Source of the DNA: Candidatus Saccharimonadales bacterium
Lineage (GTDB): Bacteria > Patescibacteriota > Saccharimonadia > Saccharimonadales > UBA4665
DNA: 64,000 bases
NCBI GenBank assembly: GCA_036388415.1
Contig: DASVRW010000002.1
Coordinates: 289,396-353,395, forward strand
Direction: 5' to 3'
Shown here: one piece after another, positions 34,531-43,843 of the stretch
How positions within the stretch are numbered: position 1 is the stretch's first letter
Layout of the letters: every line of letters begins with the position of its first letter
Made by a program: the position numbers and the translations under genes
The notes under the pieces: model-generated
What the model saw: the letters and a program-made list of their open reading frames with translations, nothing else
Told to the model about the DNA's origin: nothing
The model's database searches: none

Positions 34531-35718
34531 CTATTTGTTGATCTTAGTAACAACACCAGCACCAACGGTACGGCCACCTTCGCGGATAGCGAAGCGGAGA
34601 CCCTGGTCCATGGCGATTGGAGCGAGCAACTTAACTTTGAAAGTTACAGTATCACCTGGCATGACCATCTCTTTGTCAGCTGGAAGCTCAACTTCACCAG
34701 TTACGTCAGTTGTACGGAAGTAGAACTGTGGCTTGTAGCCCTTGAAGAATGGTGTGTGACGACCGCCTTCTTCTTTGCTGAGGATATAGACTTCAGCATC
34801 AAATTCAGTGTGTGGAGTAATAGTACCTGGCTTAGCAAGGACCTGACCACGCTCGATGTCATCACGCTCAATACCGCGAAGCAGGATTCCGGCGTTATCG
34901 CCAGCCTGACCTTGGTCGAGGGATTTCTTGAAGGCTTCAATGCCAGTAACAACTGATTTCTTGGTTGTACGGACACCGACAATTTCAACTTCTTCGTTGA
35001 TTTTGACAATACCGGATTCGATACGACCGGTTGCGACTGTACCACGGCCTTTGATCGAGAAAACGTCTTCAATAGGCATCAGGAATGGCTTGTCGAGTTC
35101 GCGCTTTGGTTCTGGAACGTAGGCGTCCATGGCTGCAACAAGTTCGATGATAGCATCTTCGTTTTTAGCGTCACCTTCGATAGCTTTGGTAGCTGAACCT
35201 TTGATGACAGGACAATCGCGGTCAAAGTCGTATTTCGCAAGCAAATCGCGGATTTCTTCTTCAACGAGTTCGACGAGGTCTTCGTCAGCAAGGTCCATCT
35301 TGTTCATGAAGACAAGAATAGAAGGAACACCGACCTGCTTTGCAAGCAGTACGTGCTCACGAGTCTGTGGCATAGGACCGTCAGCAGCAGATACAACGAG
35401 GATAGCGCCGTCAATCTGTGCAGCACCGGTAATCATGTTCTTGACGTAGTCGGCGTGACCTGGCATGTCAACGTGTGCGTAGTGGCGCTTCTCTGACTCA
35501 TATTCCTGGTGAGAGGTAGCGATGGTAATACCACGAGCGCGCTCTTCAGGTGCGTTGTCAATTTGGGCGTAATCAACAGCTTTGTTAACTGCAGTAGGCA
35601 TGCGCTTTGCAAGCACCATGGTGATCGCTGCAGTGAGGGATGTCTTACCGTGGTCAACGTGACCCATGGTTCCTACGTTAACATGAGGTTTAGTTCGGTC
35701 GAATGCTTGTGCTGCCAT
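34531..35718 (-). CDS. tuf: elongation factor Tu
   Basis: A 395-residue EF-Tu. G motifs intact: [17 protein letters not shown] (G1), [13 protein letters not shown] (G2), [14 protein letters not shown] (G3; usual DCPG is DMPG), FMNKMDLAD (G4) and the [10 protein letters not shown] region. Domains 2 and 3 follow from about residue 205, ending [16 protein letters not shown]. Delivers aminoacyl-tRNA to the ribosome. It has its own promoter and terminator although it follows fusA. Confidence 0.98.
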   Translation of the reverse strand: MAAQAFDRTKPHVNVGTMGHVDHGKTSLTAAITMVLAKRMPTAVNKAVDYAQIDNAPEERARGITIATSHQEYESEKRHYAHVDMPGHADYVKNMITGAAQIDGAILVVSAADGPMPQTREHVLLAKQVGVPSILVFMNKMDLADEDLVELVEEEIRDLLAKYDFDRDCPVIKGSATKAIEGDAKNEDAIIELVAAMDAYVPEPKRELDKPFLMPIEDVFSIKGRGTVATGRIESGIVKINEEVEIVGVRTTKKSVVTGIEAFKKSLDQGQAGDNAGILLRGIERDDIERGQVLAKPGTITPHTEFDAEVYILSKEEGGRHTPFFKGYKPQFYFRTTDVTGEVELPADKEMVMPGDTVTFKVKLLAPIAMDQGLRFAIREGGRTVGAGVVTKINK

Positions 35719-35798
35719 ATAGCGGATACTCCTTATTAGATGATTTATAGCATGAGGGTAATTATCTCTGAGAGACGCTCACACGAGTTACTCGAGAT

Positions 35799-35827
35799 AG
35801 TATAGGGATATTACAGGGGTTTGTAAA
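35799..35827 (-). promoter_or_regulatory. tuf promoter
   Basis: Minus strand: TTTACA (35822-35827), 17 nt, TATACT (35799-35804). Leader ~74 nt with AAGGAG ten nt before the ATG. Confidence 0.75.
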
Positions 35828-35852
35828 GAGGCCGACTGCCGTTTGACATAAC

Positions 35853-36146
35853 CTAATCTAATTCGGTCATTAAATCGTATCCCTTGTGTCTACTAAGAAC
35901 CGCCTCGGCCACTTCTATTCTTGTTACCAGTTCACCAGATAACTGTGAATCAACAATCTGATTTGTATCAAAATGATCTAAAGCTGTGCCGTATATGACA
36001 CGTTCTGCCATCGCAGTAATTACTGGAGCTAAGACGACCGCGCCTAAAGTGGCTGTCATTGACGCCACATTATGATCTATTTCCCAAGCTTTCCGAGATC
36101 TCTCAACTGCGTTCAGATAATTGTGCGCTGCATCAAAGACGTTCAT
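35853..36146 (-). CDS. hypothetical protein between fusA and tuf
   Basis: A 97-residue protein of unknown family. It starts MNVFDAAHNYLNAVERSRKA, has a hydrophobic stretch in the middle (ATLGAVVLAPVITAMAERVI, residues ~31-50) that could be a membrane or buried helix, and an acidic C-terminal half with EVAEAVLSRHKGYDLMTELD. It begins 16 nt after the fusA stop, with no clear Shine-Dalgarno, and ends before the tuf promoter. Co-transcription with the elongation factor genes is likely. Third of three small unknown genes inserted in the str operon. Confidence 0.65.
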   Translation of the reverse strand: MNVFDAAHNYLNAVERSRKAWEIDHNVASMTATLGAVVLAPVITAMAERVIYGTALDHFDTNQIVDSQLSGELVTRIEVAEAVLSRHKGYDLMTELD

Positions 36147-36162
36147 TGGTACAACTTAATTT

Positions 36163-38250
36163 CTATTTCGAATTTTTTGCAATGATCGCTTCAGCGACGT
36201 GGCTTGGTACGTCAGCATAGTGGTCCAGCTCCATACTCGAGCTGGCACGACCTTGTGTACTGCTGCGAAGGTTGGTCGTATATCCGAACATTTCGCCAAG
36301 CGGTACAAAGGATGTGATTTCTTTGATGCCTGTCGTCAGGTCTTCCATCGATTCGATACGGCCACGCTTACTGTTGAGGTCACCGATGACGTCACCCATG
36401 AATTCTTCTGGTGTTACGACGACAACTTTCATGACTGGCTCTAGGAGTACCGGTCCGGCTTTACGGACACCCTCTTGAAGTGCCATTGAACCGGCAATCT
36501 TGAATGCCATTTCGTTGGAGTCGACATCGTGGTAACTACCGTCATACAGTTCGGCTTTGACGTCTACGACTGGGTATCCAGCAATGACACCGTTTGCTAA
36601 AGCTTCGATGATGCCCTGCTCAACGGGCTTGATGTATTCCGATGGGACTACACCACCCTTGATCGAGTTGATGAATTCAAATCCAGCACCTTGTTCGTTT
36701 TGAGACAATCGTAACCATACATCACCGTATTGTCCGCGTCCACCAGATTGGCGAATGAATTTACCTTGGACCTCGACGTCAGATTTGCGAATCGATTCAC
36801 GGTAGGCGACCTGTGGTGCGCCGATGTTGGCTTCGACAGAGAATTCGCGCTTCATGCGGTCGACAATGATATCAAGGTGAAGCTCACCCATTCCCGAGAT
36901 AATCGTCTGCCCTGTTTCTTCATCGGTCTTAACTCGGAAAGTTGGATCTTCTTCAGCCAAGCGTTGAAGGGCAATACCCATCTTTTCCTGGTCAGCTTTG
37001 GTCTTTGGCTCGATGGCAATAGACACCGGCGGATCTGGGAAAGTGATGTTTTCGAGAACAATTGGGTTCGACGGGTCGCAGAGCGTGTGTCCAGTGGTCG
37101 TGCCTTTTAGGCCAACGATGGCGGCGATGTCACCGGCGCCGACTTCAGTAACGTCTTCACGCTTGTCGGCTTGCAAACGGACGATACGGCCGACACGTTC
37201 TTTTTCACCAGTTGAGCTGTTCATGACATATGAACCAGCCGTGACAACTCCCGAGTAGACGCGGAAGTAAGCTAGCTTACCGACAAATGGATCGCTGGTG
37301 ATCTTAAAGGCTAAGGCGGACATAGGATCGGATTCAGAATTTTTACGCTCAATCTGATCACCAGTCTTCGGGTGTGTACCCCATACATTGCCGCGGTCAT
37401 CAGGAGCCGGTAGATAATCATTGACCAGGTCGAGGACTTTTTCAACCATGACGCCACGTCCGTCGCCGCCAGTTACAATAAAGAATTTACCGGTCAGGGT
37501 TGCTGCACGGATAGCGTGCTTAATCTCAGCTTCGCTGAGGCCCTCTTCGCCAACTTCGAAATATTTTTCCATAGTCGCTTCGTCTTCGGCGACGGCGTTT
37601 TCAATCAATAGGCTTCGGTAGCGTTTGACTTTGTCCATCATGTCAGCCGGGATTTCAGCTTCGACCATTTCATGGTCAGTGAATTCCTTGTAAGTGTAGG
37701 CTTTCATGGCAATCAAATCGACAATGCCGTTGATCGACTGCTCAAAACCGATAGGAAGGTGTATCGGGAAAGCGTGCTTGCTGAGACGAGCGTGAATGGT
37801 ATCAAGCGATTTATAGAAATCACCGCCGGTTTGGTTGATTTTGTTAATAAAGCAGATGCGAGGCGTGCCGTATTTGTCTGCTTGGCGCCAGACAGTTTCG
37901 GACTGCGACTCGACACCCATCTTGCCGTCGAATACAACGCAGGCGCCGTCAAGCACGCGCAAACTACGTTCAACTTCGGCAGTAAAGTCGATGTGACCTG
38001 GCGTGTCGATGATGTTGATCTGGTGATTCTTCCAGTAACAAGTAACCGATGCAGCTACAATTGTAATACCACGTTCGCGTTCTTGAGCCATCCAGTCAGT
38101 CGTTGTTCCGCCTTCATGTACCGCACCGATTTTGTGCTTCAGCCCAGTTCGGTACAGAATGCCTTCTGTCGTCGTCGTCTTACCGGCGTCAATATGCGCG
38201 ATGATGCCGAGGTTGCGGATCTTGTCCATTGGTGTTTTCTTGTCTGCCAT
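36163..38250 (-). CDS. fusA: elongation factor G
   Basis: A 695-residue EF-G of normal length with five domains. G1 is IIAHIDAGKTTTTEGIL (residues ~16-32), G2 QERERGITIVAA, G3 INIIDTPGHIDFT. The G4 motif is FINKINQTGG, N136-K137-I138-N139, where nearly all translational GTPases have NKxD; the Asp that reads the guanine base is replaced by Asn (codon AAC is unambiguous). Domains III-V carry GMGELHLDIIVDRMKREF and GYTTNLRSSTQGRASSSME. It catalyses translocation. It is flanked by two small unknown genes. Confidence 0.97.
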   Translation of the reverse strand: MADKKTPMDKIRNLGIIAHIDAGKTTTTEGILYRTGLKHKIGAVHEGGTTTDWMAQERERGITIVAASVTCYWKNHQINIIDTPGHIDFTAEVERSLRVLDGACVVFDGKMGVESQSETVWRQADKYGTPRICFINKINQTGGDFYKSLDTIHARLSKHAFPIHLPIGFEQSINGIVDLIAMKAYTYKEFTDHEMVEAEIPADMMDKVKRYRSLLIENAVAEDEATMEKYFEVGEEGLSEAEIKHAIRAATLTGKFFIVTGGDGRGVMVEKVLDLVNDYLPAPDDRGNVWGTHPKTGDQIERKNSESDPMSALAFKITSDPFVGKLAYFRVYSGVVTAGSYVMNSSTGEKERVGRIVRLQADKREDVTEVGAGDIAAIVGLKGTTTGHTLCDPSNPIVLENITFPDPPVSIAIEPKTKADQEKMGIALQRLAEEDPTFRVKTDEETGQTIISGMGELHLDIIVDRMKREFSVEANIGAPQVAYRESIRKSDVEVQGKFIRQSGGRGQYGDVWLRLSQNEQGAGFEFINSIKGGVVPSEYIKPVEQGIIEALANGVIAGYPVVDVKAELYDGSYHDVDSNEMAFKIAGSMALQEGVRKAGPVLLEPVMKVVVVTPEEFMGDVIGDLNSKRGRIESMEDLTTGIKEITSFVPLGEMFGYTTNLRSSTQGRASSSMELDHYADVPSHVAEAIIAKNSK

Positions 38251-38294
38251 ATATTCCTACTTTCACTTAGTCAATAAAGAGTCTATTTCAGGTG

Positions 38295-38753
38295 TTATTG
38301 CTCTAACCCTCGTGCAATGCCCATTAATGCATTTTTGATTCCAGAGATACGATTTTTACTATCGTGTTCTACGATTAACTCGATAGCTCTGTCTTCATCA
38401 ATTCCCAGTGCGCCCATATAAAGTCGAACTCTATTTCTGTCTTTTAACGCGTATGATAGCTCTAGAAACTGAGATGCACGATTTTCGGTTGCCGATTCAT
38501 CGGGATGCGTAACCCAGTATGAATTCCATGCGTCAACATCGGACGGGTCAATTGCTGACAATTCGACATCTTGATCGCGAAAATCCGCCGAACAGCGGTA
38601 TAGCTCGTCATCATATGATTTAGCTAGCGCGATTATCTCAGCTGAATGGGTTTGGGATGCAAGCATACCTAGATTACGCCGAATTTCATCAGCAACCATT
38701 TTCGTTGCTTCGACGGTATACATGTCGAGCGGCGAATCAGGAACTTCAGACAT
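38295..38753 (-). CDS. hypothetical protein between rpsG and fusA
   Basis: A 152-residue, soluble, helical and acidic protein with no family I recognise. The start MSEVPDSPLDMYTVEATKMV at 38753 is chosen over a longer frame because it begins directly after the rpsG stop (TAG then C then ATG). Features are IRRNLGMLASQTHSAEIIAL, a central WNSYWVTHPDE and the C-terminal SRISGIKNALMGIARGLE-like segment. There is no signal peptide. Tight coupling to rpsG suggests steady expression with the ribosome. Confidence 0.7.
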   Translation of the reverse strand: MSEVPDSPLDMYTVEATKMVADEIRRNLGMLASQTHSAEIIALAKSYDDELYRCSADFRDQDVELSAIDPSDVDAWNSYWVTHPDESATENRASQFLELSYALKDRNRVRLYMGALGIDEDRAIELIVEHDSKNRISGIKNALMGIARGLEQ

Positions 38754-38754
38754 G

Positions 38755-39234
38755 CTAGGTCCGGGCAAAGTGCGCAAAGGCACGGTTAGCTTCTGCCATC
38801 TTGTGAACGTCTTCACGCTTTTTGACTGCTGAACCTTGGCCATTATAGGCGTCCGTCAGCTCTGCAGCGATACGATCGGCCATGCTAATGCCTTTGCGTG
38901 CACGGCAGGCTGCAACGAACCACATAGTCGTCAGGTGATTCTGGCGCTGACCATGTACTTCGAAAGGAATCTGGTAGTTGGCACCACCGACACGGCGAGA
39001 TCGAGTCTCAACATGCGGACGGATGTTCTTCATGGCAGTCTCAAAGACTTCAAGTGGATTTTCGACTTTCAGACGATCTGCAGCTTTCTGCATACCATCA
39101 TAGACGAGACGTTCAGCCAGCTGCTTTTTGCCGTTCAGCATGACACGGTTGATAAGGCGAGAGACAGGGACGCTGTTATACAGACGATCCGGTGCAATTT
39201 CGCGGACTAAAGCTTTAGTTTTCTTACGAGGCAT
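38755..39234 (-). CDS. rpsG: 30S ribosomal protein S7
   Basis: A 159-residue S7: MPRKKTKALVREIAPDRLYN, VSRLINRVMLNGKKQLAERL, NIRPHVETRSRRVGGANYQI and the C-terminal HKMAEANRAFAHFART near the E-site. It overlaps the upstream 67-codon unknown gene by 11 nt rather than following rpsL directly. Confidence 0.97.
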   Translation of the reverse strand: MPRKKTKALVREIAPDRLYNSVPVSRLINRVMLNGKKQLAERLVYDGMQKAADRLKVENPLEVFETAMKNIRPHVETRSRRVGGANYQIPFEVHGQRQNHLTTMWFVAACRARKGISMADRIAAELTDAYNGQGSAVKKREDVHKMAEANRAFAHFART

Positions 39235-39427
39235 TTTGATCTCCTTGTACTACGGTCGTGTCGGTCGGAAAATGAAATTCAGCTTGTGGGTCGCTGACTT
39301 TGAGAGGTGACTCGTCTGCACGATCTATCAGCCATTTCTCCATTTTTCGTGGATCTGATTGATCAGGTATAAAGCCGAAGTCTTTGGCAGTATTGCCCTT
39401 AAACATTCTGTTAGATCCAGAAATCAT
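39224..39427 (-). CDS. hypothetical small protein between rpsL and rpsG
   Basis: A 67-residue protein of unknown family, beginning [20 protein letters not shown] and containing DPRKMEKWLIDRADESPL and FHFPTDTTVV. Its ATG overlaps the rpsL stop (TAATG) and its end overlaps the rpsG start by 11 nt, which argues for real, coupled translation. Charged and soluble. In E. coli the rpsL-rpsG gap holds the S7 repressor site; here a gene occupies it. Confidence 0.62.
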   Translation of the reverse strand: MISGSNRMFKGNTAKDFGFIPDQSDPRKMEKWLIDRADESPLKVSDPQAEFHFPTDTTVVQGDQNAS

Positions 39428-39840
39428 TATTTGCTCGCTTTCTTGGTGCCGTATTTGCTACGGCCTTGTTTGCGGTTGTTGACACCTTGCAGGTCGAGGC
39501 TGCCACGGACGATGTGATAACGTACACCCGGAAGGTCTTTGACCCGTCCGCCACGAACGAGCACAACGGCGTGTTCCTGGAGGTTGTGGCCTTCGCCGCC
39601 GATGTAGGCCCAGACTTCGTAGCCGTTTGTCAGGCGCACGCGGGCAACCTTACGAAGGGCGGAGTTCGGCTTCTTCGGTGTCTTGGTCGTTACCTTGACA
39701 CATACACCGCGCTTAAATGGCGCTGGCTTCTCATAGTTTTTGGTTTTGAGGTTGTTCACGACGCGTTGCATAGCTGGTGACTTCGTCTTCGAAGTCACCC
39801 GTACGCGTGGCTTGCGAACTAGTTGATTAATTGTTGGCAT
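39427..39840 (-). CDS. rpsL: 30S ribosomal protein S12
   Basis: A 137-residue S12: [20 protein letters not shown], the decoding loop [20 protein letters not shown] with the conserved lysine, and the second loop [19 protein letters not shown]. The C-terminus [16 protein letters not shown] is normal. First gene of the str operon, after a promoter and a strong leader hairpin. Confidence 0.97.
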   Translation of the reverse strand: MPTINQLVRKPRVRVTSKTKSPAMQRVVNNLKTKNYEKPAPFKRGVCVKVTTKTPKKPNSALRKVARVRLTNGYEVWAYIGGEGHNLQEHAVVLVRGGRVKDLPGVRYHIVRGSLDLQGVNNRKQGRSKYGTKKASK

Positions 39841-39869
39841 TATTTCTCCTTATCAATCTACCGCAGCGG

Positions 39870-39907
39870 GGAGTCGCCATGACCTGTGCCAACTCACTGG
39901 CGACTCC
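39870..39907 (-). promoter_or_regulatory. leader hairpin of the str operon
   Basis: GGAGTCGCCA (39870-39879) and TGGCGACTCC (39898-39907) form a perfect 10-bp stem with an 18-nt loop in the ~107-nt rpsL leader, ending about 30 nt before the ATG. No T-tract follows on the minus strand, so it is a leader structure and not a terminator. Its GAGTCGCCA arm also occurs in the rplC leader hairpin. Confidence 0.7.
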
Positions 39908-39954
39908 TGTTCCCGGCTCGGATTGTTTAATGTAACTGTCTCTAACAATATTGT

Positions 39955-39983
39955 ACTTTAACAGGTATCAGAACTATTTTCAA
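39955..39983 (-). promoter_or_regulatory. str operon promoter with extended -10
   Basis: Minus strand: TTGAAA (39978-39983), 17-nt spacer ending TGT, TAAAGT (39955-39960). Lies just after rpoC, so rpsL is uncoupled from rpoBC. Confidence 0.65.
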
Positions 39984-40003
39984 CTATTCAGTCTGCACTG
40001 ATT

Positions 40004-43000
40004 TTATAGTGCATTCGTAATGCTTGCCAGTGGCTCCATCATTTCGAGTCCGCTGGTACTGCTAGCGGTTTTACCGTAGCCGGTACCCACTGGGATTTTG
40101 CGACCCAGAATGACGTTTTCCTTCAGGCCATACAGCTGATCGATGCGACCACTGGTAGCGGCTGCGATCAAGACACGGGTTGTGTCCTGGAATGACGCGG
40201 CACTCAGGAAGGAGTCAGTACTCAGGCTTGACTTGGTGATACCGAGCAACAGCTGATTGTACTGGACTAGTTCCTTCTTATCTTTTGCTAGACGCTCGTT
40301 GGCATCAACGACGGCGAGCTTACTGACGATGTCACCGGTAACGAATTCACTGTCGCCAGCATCTTCGATCTGCACGCGGCTGAACATCTGGCGCACAATG
40401 ATCTCAAGGTGCTTATCAGCAATATTCTGGCCCTGACCAGCAAACATACCAAGGATTTGGTTCATGATGTAACGCTGGGTTGGCTCAACACCTTGCAGAC
40501 GCAGTAGGTCTTGCAGATTGATCGAACCATTTGTTAGACGCTGTCCAGCTATAACTTCATCACCGTCCTTGACGAACAGTTGCTTGTAGCCGGGGATTTC
40601 GTAGCGTACGACACTTTGGCGGACAGGTATGATGATGATTTGCTTATCAGTCACCTCTACTTTACCGGCCATAGGTGCGATCAGTGGTTGCGCACCGCTA
40701 TCTTTGCTGGCAACAACATCACCGATTGCAATGTCAGATCCGGTTGCGACTTGTACTTTACGTTCACCGATTTCAAGGATCACGTTTTCTTTGTCGTGCG
40801 CTGTAACTTGAACGACATAGTGATCGCCCTCTTCCCAAGTATTAGCTGTACCACCGACGTCAGTCAGATAAGCCTGACCCTTTGGTGTTCGAACTTCGAA
40901 GAGTTCTTCGACACGGGAGAGACCCTGTGCAGTATCGTCGGCAAGTGAAGCGCCGGAACGGTGCTTAGAGTCGAGTGACAGCTGCGTACCTGGCTCACCG
41001 ATTGACTGTGCGGCAATAACACCGATCGGGTGGTGGCTGGCAACCTTCAGTCCGGTTGCTGGGTCGACGCCGTATGATTTCTGTGGAACACCGCGAACTG
41101 AAGTACAGCTCAGGGCGCTCATGATGCGGACACCATCAATTGATTCATCAGCCTCAATTGCTGCCGCAGCTTCAGGACTAAATTGCTCACCAGCTTTGAT
41201 GTGTTTCTTCACATCTTCAGCGGCAAAGCGACCGATTAAGCGTGAACCGTAACTAACGCCAATAGCAGCTGCATCCTCGCGGAGCATTGCAAAGCCGGGG
41301 TCAGTGGTTTGATCGTCTTCATCAATCGTAAAGACATCTTGTGAGACATCAACGAGACGACGAGTCAGATAGCCGGCATCAGCTGTCTTGAGGGCGATGT
41401 CGATGAGTGCTTTACGAGTACCACGGGTACCGGTGAAGTATTCAAGTGGGTTTAGACCTTGAATGTATCCGGACTTGATAGGCAGCTCGATGGCGCGGCC
41501 GGATGCATCGGACAAAACTCCAAGCATACCGACTGCGTTATTCATCTGAGAAATGTTACCACGGGCACCTGAGTTGATTGCGATTGCGGTTGCGCTGTCG
41601 CGGCCTTTCATTTGTTCAGACAAGGCGTCCTGAACTTTGGCTTCGACTTTTGTCCAGTTGTCGACAGTGAGACGGTAGCGTTCATCTTCGGTAATGAATC
41701 CACTTTCAAATTGTTCGGATATAGCAGCCGAGCGTGTATCGCCGGCTTCGAGCATCTCACTCATGCCTTCGACTTCTTGGAAGTCGCCCATGCCCATCGA
41801 CAGGCCTGACAGTGTTGCGTAGTAAAATCCAAGATCTTTCAATTTGTCGGCTAGTTCGGCAGTAATTTCCTGACCGTAACGGTGATAGGCGTCGGCAAGA
41901 ACTTTCTGCAGCCGCTTTTTGGTCATTGGCTCATCCTGGAATGGGAAATCTTCGGGGAAGGTTTCGTTGAAGAGCAACCGGCCAAGTGTTGTTTCGCGGC
42001 GCTCACCACGGAACGGTACACGGATCCGGTTTTGCAGCGTCAGGCTACCAGCATCAAGTGCCAGTACAGCTTCATTGATATCACTAAAGCCGCGAACTTC
42101 CTGGCTGATGCCGGGACGGTCGTATGTCAGATAGTAACAGCCGAGCACAATGTCCTGTTCAACATGTAGGATTGGCGAACCGTCAGCTGGCTTCAGCAGG
42201 TTTTTGTTGGCAGCCATAATGTCGCGGGCTTCAGCTTGCGCTTCGTCGGAGAGTGGCAAGTGAACAGCCATCTGGTCGCCGTCGAAGTCGGCATTAAAGC
42301 CCTTACAGACGAGCGGGTGCAGCTGGATGGCGCGACCTTCTTTAAGGACGGGCTGGAAAGCCTGGATAGACAAACGGTGCAGAGATGGCGCACGGTTCAG
42401 AAGTACGTATTTGCCCTTGATGACTTCATCGAGTGCATCCCAAACGGCTATCTCACCGGTTTCAATCATGCGAGTTGCTGAGCGAATGTTGTGAGCCAGT
42501 TCTTTTTCGATCAGTTCACCGATGACAAATGGCTTGAATAATTCGAGGGCCATCATCTTCGGCAGACCACACTGGTGAATCTTGAGTTCAGGACCAGATA
42601 CGATAACAGAACGACCAGAGTAGTCAACGCGCTTACCAAGCAAGTTCTGACGGAAGCGTCCCTGCTTGCCTTTCAGTAGGTCGCTCAGTGATTTCAGGCG
42701 GCGGCGCTGGCCAGTTGCGGCGACAGCACGGCCACTGCGGGCATTGTTGTTATCAATCAAAGCATCAACGGCTTCTTGTAGCATGCGCTGCTCGTTGCGG
42801 CGAATAACTTCTGGAGCATTCAGATCCATCAATTTCTTCAAACGGTTGTTGCGGTTAATGACGCGGCGATAGAGATCATTCAGATCTGACGTCGCGAAAC
42901 GGCCACCTGTCAGCTGTACCATTGGTCGAAGGTCTGGAGGAATAACCGGCAGTACCGAAACGCACATACTTGACGGCTTGATACCGGCGCGGTCCATTGA

Positions 43001-43843
43001 TTCAAGCAAACGAAGTCGCTTCATGATCTTTTTCTTGCGCTGGCCTTTAGCTTCATCAGCTTCAGCGCTGAGGCTCTCGATCAGTTCTTTGAGGTTGATT
43101 TGCTCGAGCATTTCGCGCAGTGCTGCGCCGCCCATACCGACTTCAATCAGATCTTGCAGATCTTCAGGGAGGTTACGGTAATCGGTTTCGTTGATGAGGC
43201 TTAAGCGCTGCAGGCTGGTAAGCTGGGATTTGAGCAGTTCAAAATCAGCCGCAGTCTCTTCCTGCTCTTTGGTCTGCAGTTCTGCAAGAGTCTTGATGCT
43301 AGCATCTTCCTTCTTAGCTTCTGCTTCATAGCGGTACTTGATCGCTTCTTTGGCAGCAGCGAATTCAGCTTCCTTGTCAGCAAGCATTTGGTCGCGCTTG
43401 GCAGTGTCGACTTTTTTGACGATGTAACTCGCAAAATATGCCACGCGCTCTAAATTTTTGACGGTCAGGCCAAGGAGGAGACCGATAGCAGATGGTGTTC
43501 CACGGAGGAACCAAATGTGTGCCACGGGAACAGCCAGACTAATGTGGCCCATGCGTTCGCGGCGGACAATACTTTTTGTCACCAGCTCGCCGTTCTTGTC
43601 GACAGCGGCTTCACGTGAACGCACGCCCTTGTATTTAGCGTCGTGCGGATTGATATCCTTAACTGGTCCGAAAATACGCTCACAGAACAAGCCATCGCGT
43701 TCGGGCTTTTGAGTCCGGTAGTTAATCGTCTCGGGTTTCGTTATTTCTCCGTAACTCCAATCTAGAATATCTTCTGGACTGGCAACAGCCAAGCGTACGG
43801 CTGTAAAATCGGAAATACTAGTGCCGTATGAATATTTGCGCAT
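40004..43843 (-). CDS. rpoC: RNA polymerase beta-prime subunit, both zinc sites lost
   Basis: A 1279-residue beta-prime. The catalytic NADFDGDQMAVHLP motif, the lid/rudder region GKQGRFRQNLLGKRVDYSGR and the bridge-helix to GEPGTQLSLDSKHRSG segment are intact. The N-terminal zinc domain (expected Cys at about 64-85) reads VKDINPHDAKYKGVRSREAA with no cysteine. At the second zinc site only C913 remains; the positions of the CxxC pair are P920 and S923 (RGVPQKSYG), and the upstream DDCGT-type Cys is Q845. Zinc cannot be bound as in E. coli. Start overlaps the rpoB stop (TAATG). Confidence 0.97.
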   Translation of the reverse strand: MRKYSYGTSISDFTAVRLAVASPEDILDWSYGEITKPETINYRTQKPERDGLFCERIFGPVKDINPHDAKYKGVRSREAAVDKNGELVTKSIVRRERMGHISLAVPVAHIWFLRGTPSAIGLLLGLTVKNLERVAYFASYIVKKVDTAKRDQMLADKEAEFAAAKEAIKYRYEAEAKKEDASIKTLAELQTKEQEETAADFELLKSQLTSLQRLSLINETDYRNLPEDLQDLIEVGMGGAALREMLEQINLKELIESLSAEADEAKGQRKKKIMKRLRLLESMDRAGIKPSSMCVSVLPVIPPDLRPMVQLTGGRFATSDLNDLYRRVINRNNRLKKLMDLNAPEVIRRNEQRMLQEAVDALIDNNNARSGRAVAATGQRRRLKSLSDLLKGKQGRFRQNLLGKRVDYSGRSVIVSGPELKIHQCGLPKMMALELFKPFVIGELIEKELAHNIRSATRMIETGEIAVWDALDEVIKGKYVLLNRAPSLHRLSIQAFQPVLKEGRAIQLHPLVCKGFNADFDGDQMAVHLPLSDEAQAEARDIMAANKNLLKPADGSPILHVEQDIVLGCYYLTYDRPGISQEVRGFSDINEAVLALDAGSLTLQNRIRVPFRGERRETTLGRLLFNETFPEDFPFQDEPMTKKRLQKVLADAYHRYGQEITAELADKLKDLGFYYATLSGLSMGMGDFQEVEGMSEMLEAGDTRSAAISEQFESGFITEDERYRLTVDNWTKVEAKVQDALSEQMKGRDSATAIAINSGARGNISQMNNAVGMLGVLSDASGRAIELPIKSGYIQGLNPLEYFTGTRGTRKALIDIALKTADAGYLTRRLVDVSQDVFTIDEDDQTTDPGFAMLREDAAAIGVSYGSRLIGRFAAEDVKKHIKAGEQFSPEAAAAIEADESIDGVRIMSALSCTSVRGVPQKSYGVDPATGLKVASHHPIGVIAAQSIGEPGTQLSLDSKHRSGASLADDTAQGLSRVEELFEVRTPKGQAYLTDVGGTANTWEEGDHYVVQVTAHDKENVILEIGERKVQVATGSDIAIGDVVASKDSGAQPLIAPMAGKVEVTDKQIIIIPVRQSVVRYEIPGYKQLFVKDGDEVIAGQRLTNGSINLQDLLRLQGVEPTQRYIMNQILGMFAGQGQNIADKHLEIIVRQMFSRVQIEDAGDSEFVTGDIVSKLAVVDANERLAKDKKELVQYNQLLLGITKSSLSTDSFLSAASFQDTTRVLIAAATSGRIDQLYGLKENVILGRKIPVGTGYGKTASSTSGLEMMEPLASITNAL

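Noticed and set aside
38295..38843. Longer 182-codon version of the gene after rpsG
   Set aside because: The extra 30 codons lie inside rpsG; the ATG directly after the rpsG stop explains the frame better.
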